Source: Echinostoma caproni (lineage: Eukaryota; Platyhelminthes; Trematoda; Plagiorchiida; Echinostomatidae). From it: a stretch of 16,850 nt of DNA. Below the pieces are notes generated by a model. That model was not told the DNA's origin. It ran no database searches and saw nothing but the letters and a program-made list of their open reading frames with translations. Of this stretch, positions 9,664-16,850 are shown piece after piece. The first letter of the stretch is position 1. Each line of letters begins with the position of its first letter. The position numbers were made by a program, and so were the translations under genes. The stretch lies in NCBI GenBank assembly GCA_900618425.1, contig UZAN01044967.1, positions 1 to 16,850 on the forward strand, in the 5' to 3' direction.

Positions 9664-10100
9664 GAGGTAGGCGCAGAGTTTTAGGCAAACGCGGTCGCCA
9701 CTGGAGGAAACGGTCGACCTCCATTGATTACGTTGGTTGGGACATGTGTTACGCATGTCACCAGATAGGTTGCCACGGTGAGCCATATTCGCCGAGGCAG
9801 GTAGTGAGTGGAAGAAAGTCAAGGGTGGTCAAGCTAAGATCTGGCATGAGGGTATGAAAACCCTAACCAAGAGTCAAGGTCACACAGGTCTTGTTAAGCT
9901 CCCTAGATGGGGACCTCGGGATGATCATACCCGATGGTTAGAGACATTGAGTGATATGGCTGAGTATTGTAAAAGTGGTGTTCGTGCATTTTGTCAATTT
10001 CTCTGCAACATTAGTCCATTGAAATTCGAAATTTCTGTTTGATCTTTCTTTGAACTTTTCCTGTTTTCTCCTTTTATTCACCCGAATGGATGCATTAAAG
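9664..10100 (+). mobile_element. 5'-truncated LINE copy inside the tubulin intron
   Basis: This plus-strand copy begins abruptly at GGCGCAGAGTTTTAGG after a TAG-type microsatellite. It encodes only the last part of the LINE polyprotein: RWLGHVLRMSPDRLPR, a TGA, AIFAEAGSEWKKV, then KTLTKSQGHTGLVKLPRW to a stop near 10042, followed by a 3' tail. It is nearly base-for-base the reverse complement of 5605-6014; by eye I see about one substitution plus a small length difference at the 5' boundary, and the shared TGA is in both. Severe 5' truncation is what target-primed reverse transcription commonly leaves. Beyond about 10073 the tail resembles the other copy only loosely, and similarity may continue as far as AAACTGATCTGAACTG near 10125. 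Confidence 0.87.
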
Positions 10101-10355
10101 TGGTTCTACAAACTGATCTGAACTGAACGGTCACGTTTTGCAATAATAATATTATTTCAATGGTGAGTTTCACGCCACTTTTTTAAAAGAGATTGTAGCT
10201 CCAAGTTTGAGATTAAGGAAAAGCACAACCGCTGACAATATCTATTTAAACTGATCTCCGTGATACAATATTACCAAAAGTTCTAGTTATTAATTAGGAA
10301 AAAGGAGCATCGTACCGTAAGAAAATATATCAAAACTCAAACTTTCACGACTCAC

Positions 10356-10578
10356 CTATAACACTGGGCTCCAAATCGATAAATATGGCTCGAGGAACAT
10401 GTTTGCCATGAACTGTTTCACTGAAAAATGTATTATAGGAATCATCTTCAGGCAAGGCGTGTTTGGGAAAATGCAATTGCCCGTCTGCTGGCAATCCATG
10501 CTCCAAACAGTACAACTCCCAACACGCATTGCCCATCTGAACTCCAGCCTGTCCAATGTGAATACTGATACATTCTCG
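10356..10578 (-). CDS. Alpha-tubulin, exon with codons 2-76 (partial gene)
   Basis: This exon encodes the N-terminus of alpha-tubulin, the GTP-binding subunit that pairs with beta-tubulin to form microtubules in the cytoplasm and cilia. The translation begins [20 protein letters not shown] and ends at DLEPSVI plus the first base of Asp76. That is 223 bases, exactly codons 2-76 of the family without indels. It starts directly behind a TTTTATTGCAG acceptor (minus strand) and ends at a GTGAGT donor in phase 1. There is no ATG: the in-frame codon before Arg2 is CAG, part of the acceptor. Met1 must therefore come from an upstream exon or a spliced leader. The loop around Lys40 is divergent ([12 protein letters not shown]), but Lys40 itself aligns. 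No stops or frameshifts are seen, so the gene is probably functional. Family identity is very secure; the isotype is not assigned. Confidence 0.95.
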
Positions 10579-10600
10579 CTGCAATAAAAGAGATCAAGAA
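10579..10600 (-). promoter_or_regulatory. Splice acceptor directly before tubulin codon 2
   Basis: The minus strand reads a pyrimidine-rich TTTTATTGCAG immediately before the CGA codon for Arg2. In animals the alpha-tubulin gene classically has an intron right after the ATG codon, so this may be the acceptor of a cis intron. Flatworm spliced leaders are known to end in AUG, so the same acceptor could be a trans-splice site that receives its start codon from the leader. I found no minus-strand ATG followed directly by GT between here and about position 12880. Confidence 0.7.
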
Positions 10601-10768
10601 AGAGCCCAACAACCGGTTGTCGTAAAACGCCTACGGGCGACAACGGACTTTTCGAATAGTTCTCATTAGTTGTTCTTCTGACGAGAAAAACAATACACTG
10701 TATTGGGAACAGAAAGAGCGTCAGAGATTACGAGCGTGTTTCCTAAATTGATTGATGAGGAATTTTGA

Positions 10769-11023
10769 CTACTTTGTACAACCACCTTGTTTCGAATTTT
10801 TTTTCAAAATCGCAACGAATAATCTCATTGGTCTACATGCAAGACAAAGCGGGCAGTTAACGGACGAGGACCCAGAACAACACATTTCTTGATAATGAAT
10901 AGCCGCAAATTCGAAAGATGGATCTGTTTTTTTCGAATGAAAGCGCACTGAAATACCTGGCGTAAAACATTGTTCCATCTCGCCTGTTTGTCGAAGTTGG
11001 TAATTTATTTGCAAACGTTTCAT
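10769..11023 (-). CDS. Unidentified ORF, 84 residues, starting in an inverted repeat
   Basis: The minus-strand frame opens with ATG in the left arm of the inverted repeat and reads MKRLQINYQLRQTGEMEQCF. It continues through FHSKKTDPSFEFAAIHYQEM and a cysteine-bearing stretch (MCCSGSSSVNCPLCLACRP) to a stop near 10769. The spacing C-P-L-C-L-A-C could suggest a metal-binding element, but no family was recognised. Because its start is shared with a second copy pointing the other way, it is more likely part of a mobile repeat than a host gene. It lies less than 200 bases upstream of the first tubulin exon on the same strand, yet shows no tubulin sequence. Confidence 0.25.
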   Translation of the reverse strand: MKRLQINYQLRQTGEMEQCFTPGISVRFHSKKTDPSFEFAAIHYQEMCCSGSSSVNCPLCLACRPMRLFVAILKKNSKQGGCTK

Positions 11024-11131
11024 CACTAGTCAAGGTAACATCGTCAAAGCCACTTCACAAGCTCTGATTATTTCAACTCGTGCGTTGATGAAACGTTTAC
11101 AAATAAATTACCAAGCTCGGGACAAACAGGC
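10982..11131. repeat. Inverted repeat with 44-46 base arms
   Basis: The left arm at 10982-11025 is the near-perfect reverse complement of the right arm at 11086-11131, with only a few differences and a 60-base loop. Both arms, read outward, encode MKRLQINYQ from an ATG: the left arm on the minus strand (LRQTGE follows) and the right arm on the plus strand (ARDKQAER follows). This suggests two opposed copies of one coding-like repeat. Confidence 0.75.
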
Positions 11132-12553
11132 TGAACGGACTTCATGGACACCTTTGGCAAGATGGCCGTGTTGTTGAGGTGCGATTTTGATGAGGTTGTA
11201 TTATTACAGTGAAAACTTGGAAAGATTAGGAATAAATGAAAACGAGCTGAAGCACTACCTTGTTTTATAAACTGTTCGTTAAGAAATAAATAACTCGATT
11301 GCGAGATGTCAAATATCTCCCTGAATAAACACCGTAGGATCCAGACACTTCAACCAGGGAGTTAGACCGAGTGCAACGGAAATTAGAGTGGAACTTCAAA
11401 GTATAGAAGGTCGATATCTTCGAATGGCACAATAGTGTGTTCCAATAGTCAAGCTGAGGATGCGTAAATTTTCGATTTCAAGTGAATCCAACCAATAGTG
11501 TTCTACAAGGAATCCAACAAAATGATTGGTTCTTCTGCTTCCACACATCACCAATTTAACCAAAGCTCTCAAAACCCCGTCCAGTCAAAGTTAACTTATT
11601 TCTCCATAGATAAACAAAAGTGCTTGAGTGGGGGGTTACCGAACTCGGATGAGGGTTTCGCGTATGGAATGTTCGTCGTCGTCGTCCCCCCCCCACTGCT
11701 TCACTAAAACACCTTTTGGGTACGTTAAATTATTCAACGTTGATCGTGTGAACTTGAGACGAGAATGAACAAACCCGGTGGTAATTGATTTCACTCGGCT
11801 GAGCAAGGAAGCGAACCACTTCCAAATGAATCGATGAGTCGGAATGAATCATTGCAGGAGTGGGTTCGGCCTACGCATTCACTGGCCTATTGAGTAAATT
11901 CCCTTGAGGCAGAGGTCCTCTCGAATAACACAAATTCTTTTGCTCCACATGCAATTGACTACATACTTCCAAGCATTAAAAGTAACACTTGACAAGATAC
12001 TTGGCAATGATAGAAAGAAAGAATTAGCAGTCTTTTACCTGAATAGCAAGGTTAAATTTGAGCTCATTCCATAGGTAACATGAATCATACTTTTTCCCCA
12101 TAACTGGCGGATCGATTTATGCGTTTATTCCACAATGTATATCGCAACAACCTGTCACATACAGATCTTTCCTCTTTTGCTCAGCCTCGTCGCATATTTT
12201 ATCATCCCTATTGCATCATTTATAATTCGTGTCGTATCTGTTCACAGCCTGATTACAATTGTGCCACCCTTATAGTTCAATGAGTGGGATGTGTGGTGGT
12301 AAGATTAACTCGCAGTTATCCATACTTCAGCAGAGTATGACAGCTGTGTGCTGGGCGCTTCAAGGGATATTCAGTAGAGGTTATTACAGTATTTGACCCA
12401 CGGTTGTCTTCATATTGCTCAGGGACTATCTTTTACATGAGGAACAATTTTCCCATAGTGTAATTCTGTTTGTATCTCTCAACTCGAATATATCCCAAGG
12501 AAAGCTTTTTCGTCACAATAACCTTGTTTGCAACACTTCCTGAGTACAAGTAT
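11132..12553. other. Mostly unassigned; possible decayed repeat next to the hairpin
   Basis: Just right of the inverted repeat the plus strand has short protein-like stretches broken by stops, such as RELDRVQRKLEWNF near 11360. These suggest a decayed coding repeat, but no family was identified. No ATG followed by a GT donor suitable for tubulin codon 1 was found on the minus strand here. Confidence 0.4.
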
Positions 12554-12763
12554 ATGAGTGAACTGACAAAAGATTACCGAATACGCATGCCTGAAGAGTG
12601 GCAAGTACCGCGAAACCGGTCGTGTGCTTCCAGAGAAATTTTGTCCAGTCATTCACATACTACTTATTATGAAACAGGGAAAGCTTTTCTCGGCGCAACT
12701 GAGACTGGCTACAGTGTATCTCCACGTGTATCATCCTCAAGAAAGGCATTTGTAATTCATTAG
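12554..12763 (+). CDS. Possible small protein, 69 residues
   Basis: ATG at 12554 starts an ORF reading MSELTKDYRIRMPEEWQVPR, then SHSHTTYYETGKAFLGATET, ending KAFVIH and TAG at 12761. The frame stays open upstream to about 12470, so it could be the tail of a longer exon. The composition is soluble and protein-like, with no hydrophobic segment. I do not recognise the family. Nearby sequence offers no clear acceptor or polyadenylation signal that decides the matter. It is divergent in orientation from the tubulin gene, about 2 kb upstream of it. Confidence 0.25.
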   Translation: MSELTKDYRIRMPEEWQVPRNRSCASREILSSHSHTTYYETGKAFLGATETGYSVSPRVSSSRKAFVIH

Positions 12764-13339
12764 AGCACGGGTTACCAAACAAGCTCGTTTTCGGTGGTAT
12801 TTCGACTGACTAAACAGAGCGACACATTTACGCAACCTCAGCAAGTAGATAGTTCCGTTTCAGTTTCAGTTTCAGTTTTTCCAACCATTACCCATGCAGT
12901 TTCGTGCTCTGGTTTGTTTGCGCTCTTTTGCCCACCCATTTCGATAAAAGAACAAAAAGACAATTGCACTATTGAGGCAGAGTCAATGGAAAAATAGAGT
13001 ATCCATATAGACTGGGGCAGATGTACACAACACTGTATTTGGAGTTCAAGAACATTTCCAAAATATCATACAACATCGCGTTTAGAAGCAACCAACTATT
13101 AAATATGAACGCGGATTGTATACTGCGTTCAAAAATGATGTAAGAAATTCTGTTCCAGCTCTTTAATCAGTAGAAAACTTCATGGAAATTTCGCTGCAAC
13201 TAATAGTGAAATTGCGCCGATAAAATACAATTAAAGAAGGCATGTTCAGAGGAGTACATGAATATACGGTGTATCATTTATACATCTAAGCATCTTACAT
13301 CCCATTAGATTTTTGTTTAAGTGTGTGAGGAACGGAATA
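12764..13339. other. No recognised feature apart from a TTTCAG repeat
   Basis: A frame across the TTTCAG repeat is open (alternating Val-Ser), but it lacks ATG and looks repeat-driven. Confidence 0.45.
12856..12880. repeat. Short TTTCAG tandem repeat
   Basis: Three TTTCAG units are followed by a T run. The hexamer also resembles an acceptor site, giving several AG choices, but no exon follows clearly. Confidence 0.7.
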
Positions 13340-14440
13340 AATATGGACCATTACAGTCAATCTCTTGCTAAATCGCATCCCTCGGGATTTCGGAAAAATG
13401 GGTAAACTCCGGGAACTGCGGCATAACACGTTAGTCAGTAGTAAATGCTATCAAGTAGTATGAAAAATCGGTTGAGTGTTGTGACAAAATAAACCGGATC
13501 GACGAAAAGTACGTTAATTCACTTACTTGTTCCCACTGTTTATAACTCTATACTGTTTATTTATAACGGAACTTAGATATACCGTCCTGCATATCCTTTA
13601 TGTGTCAAATTTTTTTAAATCTTACGATGCTAAAATTAGTTCATTGCATTCTGTATTCTGCGCTTCATGGTTTCATGTTTCTAGTTATCCCGAGCCTACC
13701 GACCTTATTTAGTTTGAGTTTTTTAACCCAATTGTCGCATATTAATACCAGATATTTCTCTATTTCTATGCTATGTTAGACTAACCACAGAAATGAGTAT
13801 ATCCTGTCCACCATAACACATAACTGTTTTAACTATTATAATAACAACATCGATGTAAACCATTTCATGAAAACAGGGATGAACCAAGTAGAACTCGAGA
13901 CAAACAATCGCATTTGAAGGAAATTACATCTGTAATGAGTGAAATATCTGTTACGAGGTAAAATCAGTACATTGACTTCTTCCCCATATTCCGAACTGAT
14001 TGTTTTCTGTGTGATCTATTCATGGTTTTTTACGGAAAAATGTGTATGACTAGTTCTAAAAACATCTACTCATTCGTTCGCTTTTATTGTTACCATTGTG
14101 TGTTCCGACCGATTGCTACATTCGTTATCGCCTGTGTCGGTAAACAAAAGTGACGGATAAAGTTCAACACGTGATTTATAAACTTAAATTGCATCGCGCA
14201 AACAGTCAGGGGCGCGTCAGACCCGGGTTACGATGACCTTTGGTCAACAAACTGTCTAATTGCATCGGTGCTCTAGCAAAGACAAGTGCGATTATCGTTC
14301 ATTCCTTCACACAGATGCGTCCGCGCAACGTCGCTTACCGATCGCTTGAATTTGGCATCTGACACCTTACTAAACACATCCTCTGACCGGTCAATCTCGA
14401 TTATGCAAATGGATCCTTGACAGATTTGAAGTTTCCATGG
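13340..14440 (+). repeat. Unclassified dispersed repeat, copy B
   Basis: This is the diverged direct copy of the region at 4300-5330, matching it in separated blocks in the same order and orientation. The distance between the two best blocks is 818 bases here and 736 there, so there are indels between copies. The coding-like block reads DPGYDDLWSTNC and is followed in another frame by LLNTSSDRSISIMQMDP, which resembles EEDRAIESMDRA in copy A. It ends just before the inverted pair of tRNA-derived sequences; whether those belong to the same element is not known. Confidence 0.6.
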
Positions 14441-14460
14441 CGATTATGAAAAGTTCAGTA

Positions 14461-14540
14461 GCCTCGGTGGGATTCAAACCCATGCATTATCGCCCCCTAC
14501 GCTTTGTACGCGCACGCTCTACCAGCTGAGCTATGAGGCC
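14461..14540 (-). pseudogene. tRNA-derived sequence, nearly complete cloverleaf
   Basis: On the minus strand this folds as a tRNA. The acceptor strands are GGCCTCA and CGAGGCT, with six pairs including one G-U. The D arm is GCTC-AGCTGGTA-GAGC. The anticodon arm is TGCGC-GTACAAA-GCGTA, reading anticodon ACA if taken literally. A 14-base variable region follows, then the T arm ATGGG-TTTGAAT-CCCAC. Defects are T instead of the conserved C in the T loop, an A-C mismatch at the base of the T stem, and an unusual anticodon. The same flank (TACTGAACTTTTCA) follows the 3' end of both this and the copy at 14578. That points to a tRNA-derived retroposon (SINE-like) rather than a working tRNA gene. Confidence 0.65.
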
Positions 14541-14577
14541 ACACCGATAGCACTGATCTTTTCATATTCGAATTACC

Positions 14578-14672
14578 CATGCAGCTGGTAGAGTATGCGC
14601 GTACAAAGTGTAGGCGGCGGCCATGCGTGGGTTCGAATCCCACCGAGGCTACTGAACTTTTCACAATCATCA
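14578..14672 (+). repeat. tRNA-derived retroposon, 5'-truncated, inverted partner
   Basis: The plus strand has the same tRNA-like body, starting within the D arm (GCAGCTGGTAGAGT). It has the anticodon arm TGCGC-GTACAAA-GTGTA, a 14-base variable region that can pair GGC with GCC, and a perfect T arm GTGGG-TTCGAAT-CCCAC. The acceptor's 3' strand CGAGGCT is present but the 5' strand is missing. The body is followed by ACTGAACTTTTCACAATC, shared with the neighbour's flank. The two copies point away from each other across about 40 bases. Confidence 0.65.
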
Positions 14673-15012
14673 TAAAAATCTCGATTGTGGTTCACCCGTT
14701 TACGTAAGTGCGACAGAACCCATCGATAGACCGAATGGCTTTGGTGACCACTGTAACAAAAATGACCATATTCGAGTGCCCCACAGAATTGCGAAAGAAA
14801 ACCTATGTTACAAAATGTATTCTTATTAATCATAAGTCGTAATTTGTGTCAGCCTGACTCTCTTTTGAAAATCAGTTTAAATCAATTTTCCACTCCAGTA
14901 ATCAACCGGAAATCCGAGCATTAGCCAAGGCCAGCAGCGTCACTTGATCCAGTAACTTGTGTTTCTCTAACTGAGATAACTTCAATGCTTCACATTCGTC
15001 TTCCTCTACACG
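14673..15012. other. No recognised feature
   Basis: The minus-strand ORF at 14573-14833 is a read-through of the tRNA-derived repeat (SLGGIRTHAWPPP) and is not a gene. Confidence 0.5.
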
Positions 15013-15549
15013 ATGCTTAATTTGATTCGAAACGAGGCGATTTCTTTTCAAAAAAGACGTTTAATAGACACAGTAAGTGAAGTTTTCAATCAACTCGCAG
15101 TTTTCCTCTGGTGGCCGCATCAACGGGTGGGTCGTGGGACGTCTTCGCGGAATGCCAGCCGGAAAGATGATAGAACATGCAATTTTTTATCGTACTTTAC
15201 TAAGAATGGAGTGCTTTGTACATTCTCAGATACCCTACTTATTACCTATTCCCTGCCTGAGTGGAATCCGAACCGCATTCATATTGCAGAGATAAAAAAA
15301 GAGCTAATTTATTTAAATCCGAAAAATATTTTACGATCCCAATCTTTACTTACGTATGGTGCTACCTCCCACTACTGGATTCATGAGAACCTAATCTATG
15401 CTTTAGCTGAAGATACACTGTCTTTATTCCGTGCTGAAGCTAGGAAACCGTCGTCTAACTTCTACCGTATCGTCTGTCACTCTACTCTTCCAAACCCAGT
15501 CAGAATGACCACAACCAATTTGCCTACGGTTGTTTCAGTTCGACCCTAA
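15013..15549 (+). CDS. Unidentified 178-residue ORF, longest in the window
   Basis: ATG at 15013 opens a frame of 178 codons reading MLNLIRNEAISFQKRRLIDT at the start, IHIAEIKKELIYLNPKN in the middle and YWIHENLIYALAEDTLSLF later, to TAA at 15547. No signal peptide, transmembrane helix or known motif is evident. The C-terminal half has the balanced, helix-like composition of real protein; the N-terminal half (WWPHQRVGRGTSSRNAS) does not. An overlapping frame at 15077 is also open for 72 codons, weakening the case. An ORF of this length is unlikely but not impossible by chance in AT-rich DNA of this size. It may be a host exon, a transposon remnant or spurious. Confidence 0.3.
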   Translation: MLNLIRNEAISFQKRRLIDTVSEVFNQLAVFLWWPHQRVGRGTSSRNASRKDDRTCNFLSYFTKNGVLCTFSDTLLITYSLPEWNPNRIHIAEIKKELIYLNPKNILRSQSLLTYGATSHYWIHENLIYALAEDTLSLFRAEARKPSSNFYRIVCHSTLPNPVRMTTTNLPTVVSVRP

Positions 15550-16077
15550 AAGCACTACGTGTGGTTAATACTGGATCATGACAGAATATATCAGGCTTTC
15601 GGAATTCATCAAAGAACTAAGTCTTTTCTGCTCATCCGGTGAAGTAACTGCCTCTTCGTCACCGAACACATCCCAGGGTGGCTTCCGAAAGCAATGGTAC
15701 CCTTTTAGAGTCTGTCACTTAGTGGAATCTCAGCCTTTTCGGCTCTCCATTTCTGAATGTGGTTACTCTCTGATAGACCACAGGACGGGTTGATCCATAA
15801 CACTTGAAACTGACCTCTAGGGATCACATTAACTGCGCTTAGTAGTTCTGTTTCTAATTTAAAGAGATTTTAGTTAGGCTAATCGTTTTCTTTCCGGGCT
15901 GTGTCGTCAGAAACTTATTTTTTCATAACGGTGGCTCCGAAAAATTGAATAATGTCCGGGTAAGAAGAATATGAGAGGTATAACACTGTCTGGTCAGATA
16001 ATTCGATGGATTTAATTCAAATGCTTGCAATGTTGAAAGCGCTATACAACTGTTTCGATTTTATTGAATTTTTTCAG
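15550..16077. other. No recognised feature
   Basis: A 71-codon plus-strand ORF at 15578-15793 follows the 178-residue ORF but shows no recognised motif. The rest is AT-rich, with the poly-T acceptor of the micro-exon candidate at its right end. Confidence 0.4.
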
Positions 16078-16116
16078 CGGTGCGTATCCAACTGAGACAA
16101 ACCCGTCACCTCTCAG
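16078..16116 (+). CDS. Candidate 39-base micro-exon
   Basis: A strong acceptor (GAATTTTTTCAG) is followed 39 bases later by a consensus donor (CAG/GTAAGT). The length is a multiple of three, so including or skipping the exon keeps the frame. Phase 0 hits TGA, but the other two phases are open: one reads GAYPTETNPSPL, the other VRIQLRQTRHLS. Schistosomes are known for genes built from such symmetric micro-exons encoding secreted proteins. No partner exons were identified with confidence, so this rests on splice signals alone. Confidence 0.35.
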
Positions 16117-16780
16117 GTAAGTAACGGATTATACGCAAATAGTCCTTGACCATCTCAGTTGTCTTATGAGTGGAAATGAACGCAGATATCACGAACATGG
16201 GATTTGAAAAGCTAAGAACAAAGTGGTTATTGAAAAAGCCCTTGGAATGTATAATCTGTTTATCATGAATATAATTTCCATGATCGCTAGGATTCCACTA
16301 GATTTCAAGTCGCCTATGAATACTATAGGTAGTTTGATTTCGGCTGGTTAAATTCTCAGTCACAAGCAGTGGTGGCTGTCAACATCTGATAGGCATTTTC
16401 ATGTAATTTACTGGGAAAAATACACTTACACTACTCTTTTGTTTCCTCGTCTTCCGGAAATTAAGCGAAATATATTCATGAACATTACATGTGATTGTGT
16501 ACAGTCGGTCATACAATTTAGCCGTTGTTTCCGTGATAAAAGTGGCTTTTCTGAGAATCCCTCACTCAAAATTGAGTTCGAGATGCCCCGTGAGATATAA
16601 CGTTTGATTACCACTTGTCAACTATAAACGTTTCTGTCCCAGATTATTCAATTAATTAAAGTCGACGAATAGTCAGAGTAAATAATTGTTTGGGTGAAAG
16701 TATTGTAAAATGTTTTGATCCCGGCATAAGGTGCTAGCTTCACCTTTCGTTTCGCTTGGTGCAGCTCGCCTTCCAGATTG
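16117..16780. other. No recognised feature
   Basis: Short plus-strand frames (for example MNADITNMGFEKL near 16177) might belong to a gene with the micro-exon at 16078, but no splice pairing supports it clearly. Confidence 0.4.
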
Positions 16781-16793
16781 CATATATATATAT

Positions 16794-16850
<57 letters not shown>
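16781..16850. repeat. TA dinucleotide microsatellite at the window edge
   Basis: Alternating TA, interrupted by CATACATA near 16797-16803, runs to the end of the window, so its full length is unknown. Confidence 0.95.

Larger units (their letters stand above)
9058..10355 (-). other. Alpha-tubulin intron within codon 76
   Basis: This 1298-base phase 1 intron has a GTGAGT donor and a TTATGCAG acceptor. It contains a TAG-type triplet repeat and a 5'-truncated LINE copy oriented antisense to the gene. Nothing else in it was recognised; the stretch 9058-9590 holds no clear coding or structural signal. Confidence 0.85.

Noticed and set aside
9854..10042. 62-residue ORF starting MKTLTKSQGHTG as an independent gene
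   Set aside because: It is the C-terminal end of the LINE polyprotein and recurs in the inverted copy at 5636-5824.
10124..10140. AACGGTCACGTTTTGC looked a little like the 5' end of a flatworm spliced leader
   Set aside because: The match is short, with mismatches, and lies in the LINE tail; no leader ending in ATG with a donor follows.
10579..10584. Treating the TTG/CAG codons before Arg2 as an alternative start giving Met-Gln-Arg-Glu
   Set aside because: CAG is the splice acceptor, the alpha-tubulin family starts Met-Arg-Glu-Cys, and non-AUG starts are not expected here.
11826..11860. Hammerhead-ribozyme-like GATGAGTC
   Set aside because: No GAAA box or closing stems at the right distance; other GATGAG sites in the window also fail.
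241..12730. GTATCTCCAC motif recurring near 243, 2262 (inverted), 2968, 3243 (inverted) and 12718
   Set aside because: Apart from the foldback arms, the shared stretch is about 10-14 bases with no flanking similarity, which is close to chance in this length.
14573..14833. 86-residue minus-strand ORF
   Set aside because: It reads antisense through the tRNA-derived repeat (SLGGIRTHAWPPP), a common false protein.
15073..15100. 28-base mini-intron from GTAAGT to CTCGCAG inside the 178-codon ORF
   Set aside because: Too short for confident splicing and the frame is open without removing it.
1..16850. CRISPR arrays, bacterial operons, ribosome binding sites and terminators
   Set aside because: None seen; the intron-split tubulin and LINE content show this is eukaryotic nuclear DNA.

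Overview
The window looks like nuclear DNA from a flatworm, most likely a schistosome-like trematode. It is AT-rich, has no operon-like gene packing, and carries one intron-split metazoan gene. Most of the rest is decayed non-LTR retrotransposon copies, a mariner-type DNA transposon, unclassified repeats and microsatellites. The assignment to trematodes rests on the style of the retrotransposon reverse transcriptase fragments and the overall texture; it is an inference, because no species marker is present.

The only confidently recognised host gene is an alpha-tubulin on the minus strand. Two coding exons are visible, codons 2-76 at 10356-10578 and codons 76-214 at 8643-9057, separated by a 1298-base intron. 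The reading frame is intact and the residue numbering fits alpha-tubulin without indels. The exon holding Met1 is absent: the first exon begins with codon 2 directly behind a splice acceptor. The C-terminal half (codons 214 onward) is not found between 8642 and the left edge, so the next intron is at least 8.6 kb or the gene is truncated.

Layout from left to right: 1-730, nothing recognised; 730-1437, decayed LINE 3' end (minus); 2200-2642, two small exon-like or repeat ORFs; 2955-3264, a foldback repeat; 3275-3827, two overlapping minus-strand ORFs with a serine-coding triplet repeat; 4300-5330, copy A of an unclassified repeat; 5518-6570, a second LINE fragment (minus); 6837-7022, a cysteine-containing ORF (minus); 7300-7410, a stray LINE tail; 7590-8450, a broken mariner element; 8643-10578, the tubulin exons, with a third LINE copy (plus strand, antisense to the gene) in their intron; 10769-11131, an ORF overlapping a second hairpin; 11132-13340, mostly unassigned with one small ORF; 13340-14440, copy B of the unclassified repeat; 14461-14652, two tRNA-derived sequences in inverted orientation; 15013-15549, the longest ORF in the window, unidentified; 16078-16116, a 39-base micro-exon candidate; 16781-16850, a TA microsatellite running off the right edge.

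No functional collaboration between genes can be read here. The picture is one cytoskeletal gene with long, transposon-filled introns. The most interesting points are the missing initiator codon of tubulin, which suits either a distant exon or a flatworm spliced leader supplying AUG, the nearly identical inverted LINE copies around the gene, the repeat pair A/B, the tRNA-derived inverted pair, the heptad-repeat ORF and the micro-exon candidate.
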